Shown here piece by piece: positions 63,237 to 64,000 of a stretch of DNA of 64,000 bases. The stretch covers positions 94,006 to 158,005 of the forward strand of contig JANXBS010000009.1 in assembly GCA_025060615.1 (NCBI GenBank), read 5' to 3'. The stretch's first letter is position 1. The number at the start of each line of letters is the position of its first letter. The stretch comes from Anaerolineae bacterium. GTDB taxonomy: Bacteria > Chloroflexota > Anaerolineae > DUEN01. The notes beneath the pieces are model-generated. The model was not told the origin of the DNA and did no database searches. It saw only the letters and a list, made by a program, of their open reading frames with translations. The position numbers were made by a program, and so were the translations under genes.

Positions 63237-63688
63237 CAGCATTATTTCTTTGCAACGCCGGAATGCCTGACGGCTTGGAATACGTTGACCTATTGCCACA
63301 AAGTGTGCCAAACCACCAAGACGAGCCCCGGCCGCCCATTCCGCTCACGTCCTGCGGCCAGATGCCGCTCCCTTCGGCCCGATTCCCGCCAGAGGCTCCC
63401 CGCGCTCCCTGCTCGTGCCCTTCAGGGAAACCGCCGCGCTCCCTTCCAGCCAGAGGCCGCCCTTTCCGCCCGCTCAGACCAGAGAGATCACCCTTCCTCC
63501 GCCCAGACGCTCATCGGCGGGGTTGGCCGTAGGGTCCCGCAATCCGGAGACCAGCGGCCGGGGGAAGCCTTCCGGCCGCCCGTTCCCATTGGCCTCCCTT
63601 TCCGTCCGCATCCTGTGGCCGACCTGCGCGCCCTTTGGCCTTCCGACCCGTTCTGCCGCCGCCAGTGGGAAACCTCCAGCCGCTGGCG
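63237..63688. repeat. GC-rich low-complexity segment between attC sites
   Basis: About 450 bases rich in CCGC, GGCC and CCTTTCC blocks, with degenerate repeats (GGCCGCCCATTCC near 63329 and GGCCGCCCGTTCCC near 63575, each followed by TCCTG(C/T)GGCC). Open frames on both strands are compositional and lack family features. It occupies the place of a cassette but I see no gene. Confidence 0.5.
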
Positions 63689-63762
63689 GCCCACCGGCTT
63701 GCGCTTCACCGGCGGCGAGCCGCGCCAGCGGCGAAGCCGTCAGGTGCAAGCGCGTGTTGGGC
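63689..63762. repeat. attC-like site 4
   Basis: GCCCACC (63689-63695, one mismatch) and GTTGGGC (63756-63762) bound a 74-base segment. GCGCTTCACC (63701-63710) pairs with GGTGCAAGCGC (63743-63753) except for one unpaired C, an extrahelical base of the kind that orients attC recombination. Confidence 0.65.
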
Positions 63763-63775
63763 GGCAAATTCACTT

Positions 63776-64000
63776 TCACCGATGATGATTCCCAAGTAGA
63801 ACATCAAAGAACTGATTGATATTTTCTTGTCTATTGCGTACCAGAGAAAGATACCAATCGTACTGGGCAACAATACACTCTTCTAAAACTTCCTTCGTAA
63901 TTACCAAATCCACAGTTAACGGATGTACGCACTTTCTCAATTCTGCTAAAGCTTCATCCATTCCATCTTCGCGCTCCCACCACGAAATGACAAAGCCCGA
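63776..64000 (-). CDS. Cassette gene of unknown function (partial at right edge)
   Basis: The frame is open from the right edge to a stop at 63776. It encodes about 74 C-terminal residues, including GMDEALAELRKCVHPLTVDL and YDWYLSLVRNRQENINQFFD. The start lies outside the window. I do not recognise the family; the VDLVITKE stretch slightly resembles nucleotidyltransferase-type cassette proteins. It ends 13 bases from attC4, as cassette genes do. Confidence 0.5.
   Translation of the reverse strand, partial: SGFVISWWEREDGMDEALAELRKCVHPLTVDLVITKEVLEECIVAQYDWYLSLVRNRQENINQFFDVLLGNHHR

Larger units (their letters stand above)
60925..64000 (-). mobile_element. Integron-type gene cassette array (integrase not in window)
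   Basis: Four attC-like sites (61082-61168, 62614-62678, 63173-63236, 63689-63762) separate short minus-strand genes, each gene ending 10-100 bases from a site. Each site is bounded by RYYYAAC- and GTTRRRY-like cores with inner imperfect palindromes of different sequence, as in cassettes of chromosomal integrons. Contents are typical: a toxin-antitoxin pair, small unknown genes and decayed genes. No integrase is visible, so this is part of an array or an integrase-less cluster. Confidence 0.7.

Noticed and set aside
63474..63779. 101-codon minus-strand frame
   Set aside because: It spans attC4 and low-complexity GC-rich DNA; the composition explains the open frame.
1..64000. CRISPR arrays, rRNA or tRNA genes
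   Set aside because: No regularly spaced repeats and no recognisable RNA gene cores were seen by eye.

Overview
The window looks like a chromosomal piece of a Chloroflexota (Anaerolineae-like), probably thermophilic, bacterium. This rests on the GC-rich sequence and on gene families typical of that group: a YfhO-like membrane protein, a family-39-type glycosyltransferase paired with a secreted glycosidase, Pro/Thr-rich lipoprotein linkers, a DUF6062-like protein, an AmmeMemoRadiSam-B protein and a Nuo/Nfn-type redox cluster. No rRNA, tRNA or CRISPR array was seen. The taxonomy is inference.

Layout: 0-3.3 kb, minus-strand MoxR / DUF58 / transglutaminase-like operon preceded by a Cys-rich DUF6062-like gene with an attenuator-type leader. 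3.6-5.9 kb, YfhO-like membrane protein. 6-12.8 kb, an unusual metal-transport island: a divergent MetK, a P2-type cation ATPase with a cysteine-less HMA-like module, two stand-alone HMA-like proteins and two DUF5132 proteins. 13.2-20.1 kb, a complete oligopeptide ABC transporter operon. 20.1-26.9 kb, small membrane protein, MgtC/SapB-type protein, glycosyltransferase, secreted glycosidase and Sua5. 27-33.8 kb, carbonic anhydrase, SagB-like oxidoreductase, PEP carboxylase and the nitrite reductase pair NrfHA. 33.8-38.1 kb, MEMO-type protein, PfkB kinase, zinc ribbon protein, sugar-type ABC ATPase and a pyruvate-kinase-C-like protein.

38.5-46.8 kb holds a plus-strand redox operon: a pterin-dependent methyltransferase, NuoE/F/G-like subunits, NfnA/NfnB-like subunits and a small double Fe-S cluster protein. 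It looks like a soluble flavin-based electron-transfer (possibly bifurcating) complex linked to one-carbon metabolism. 47.3-51.3 kb is an Fe3+/polyamine-type ABC importer with a tandem GTTAAC operator. 51.5-60.9 kb carries NDH-2, a class V aminotransferase, a zinc ribbon protein, Lgt, a sulfurtransferase preceded by an unrecognised structured RNA, a phosphoribosyltransferase, and prfA-prmC-HAD hydrolase.

60.9-64 kb differs from the rest. At least four attC-like sites with RYYYAAC / GTTRRRY ends and imperfect inner palindromes separate small minus-strand genes: a hicBA toxin-antitoxin pair with a frameshifted hicA, decayed WD40-like and nitrilase genes, a GC-rich low-complexity segment and a partial ORF at the edge. 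I read this as an integron gene-cassette array whose integrase is not in the window.

The best candidates for something new are the HMA/DUF5132/ATPase island, the Nuo-Nfn-methyltransferase cluster, the orphan RNA near 56.5-56.8 kb and the cassette array.
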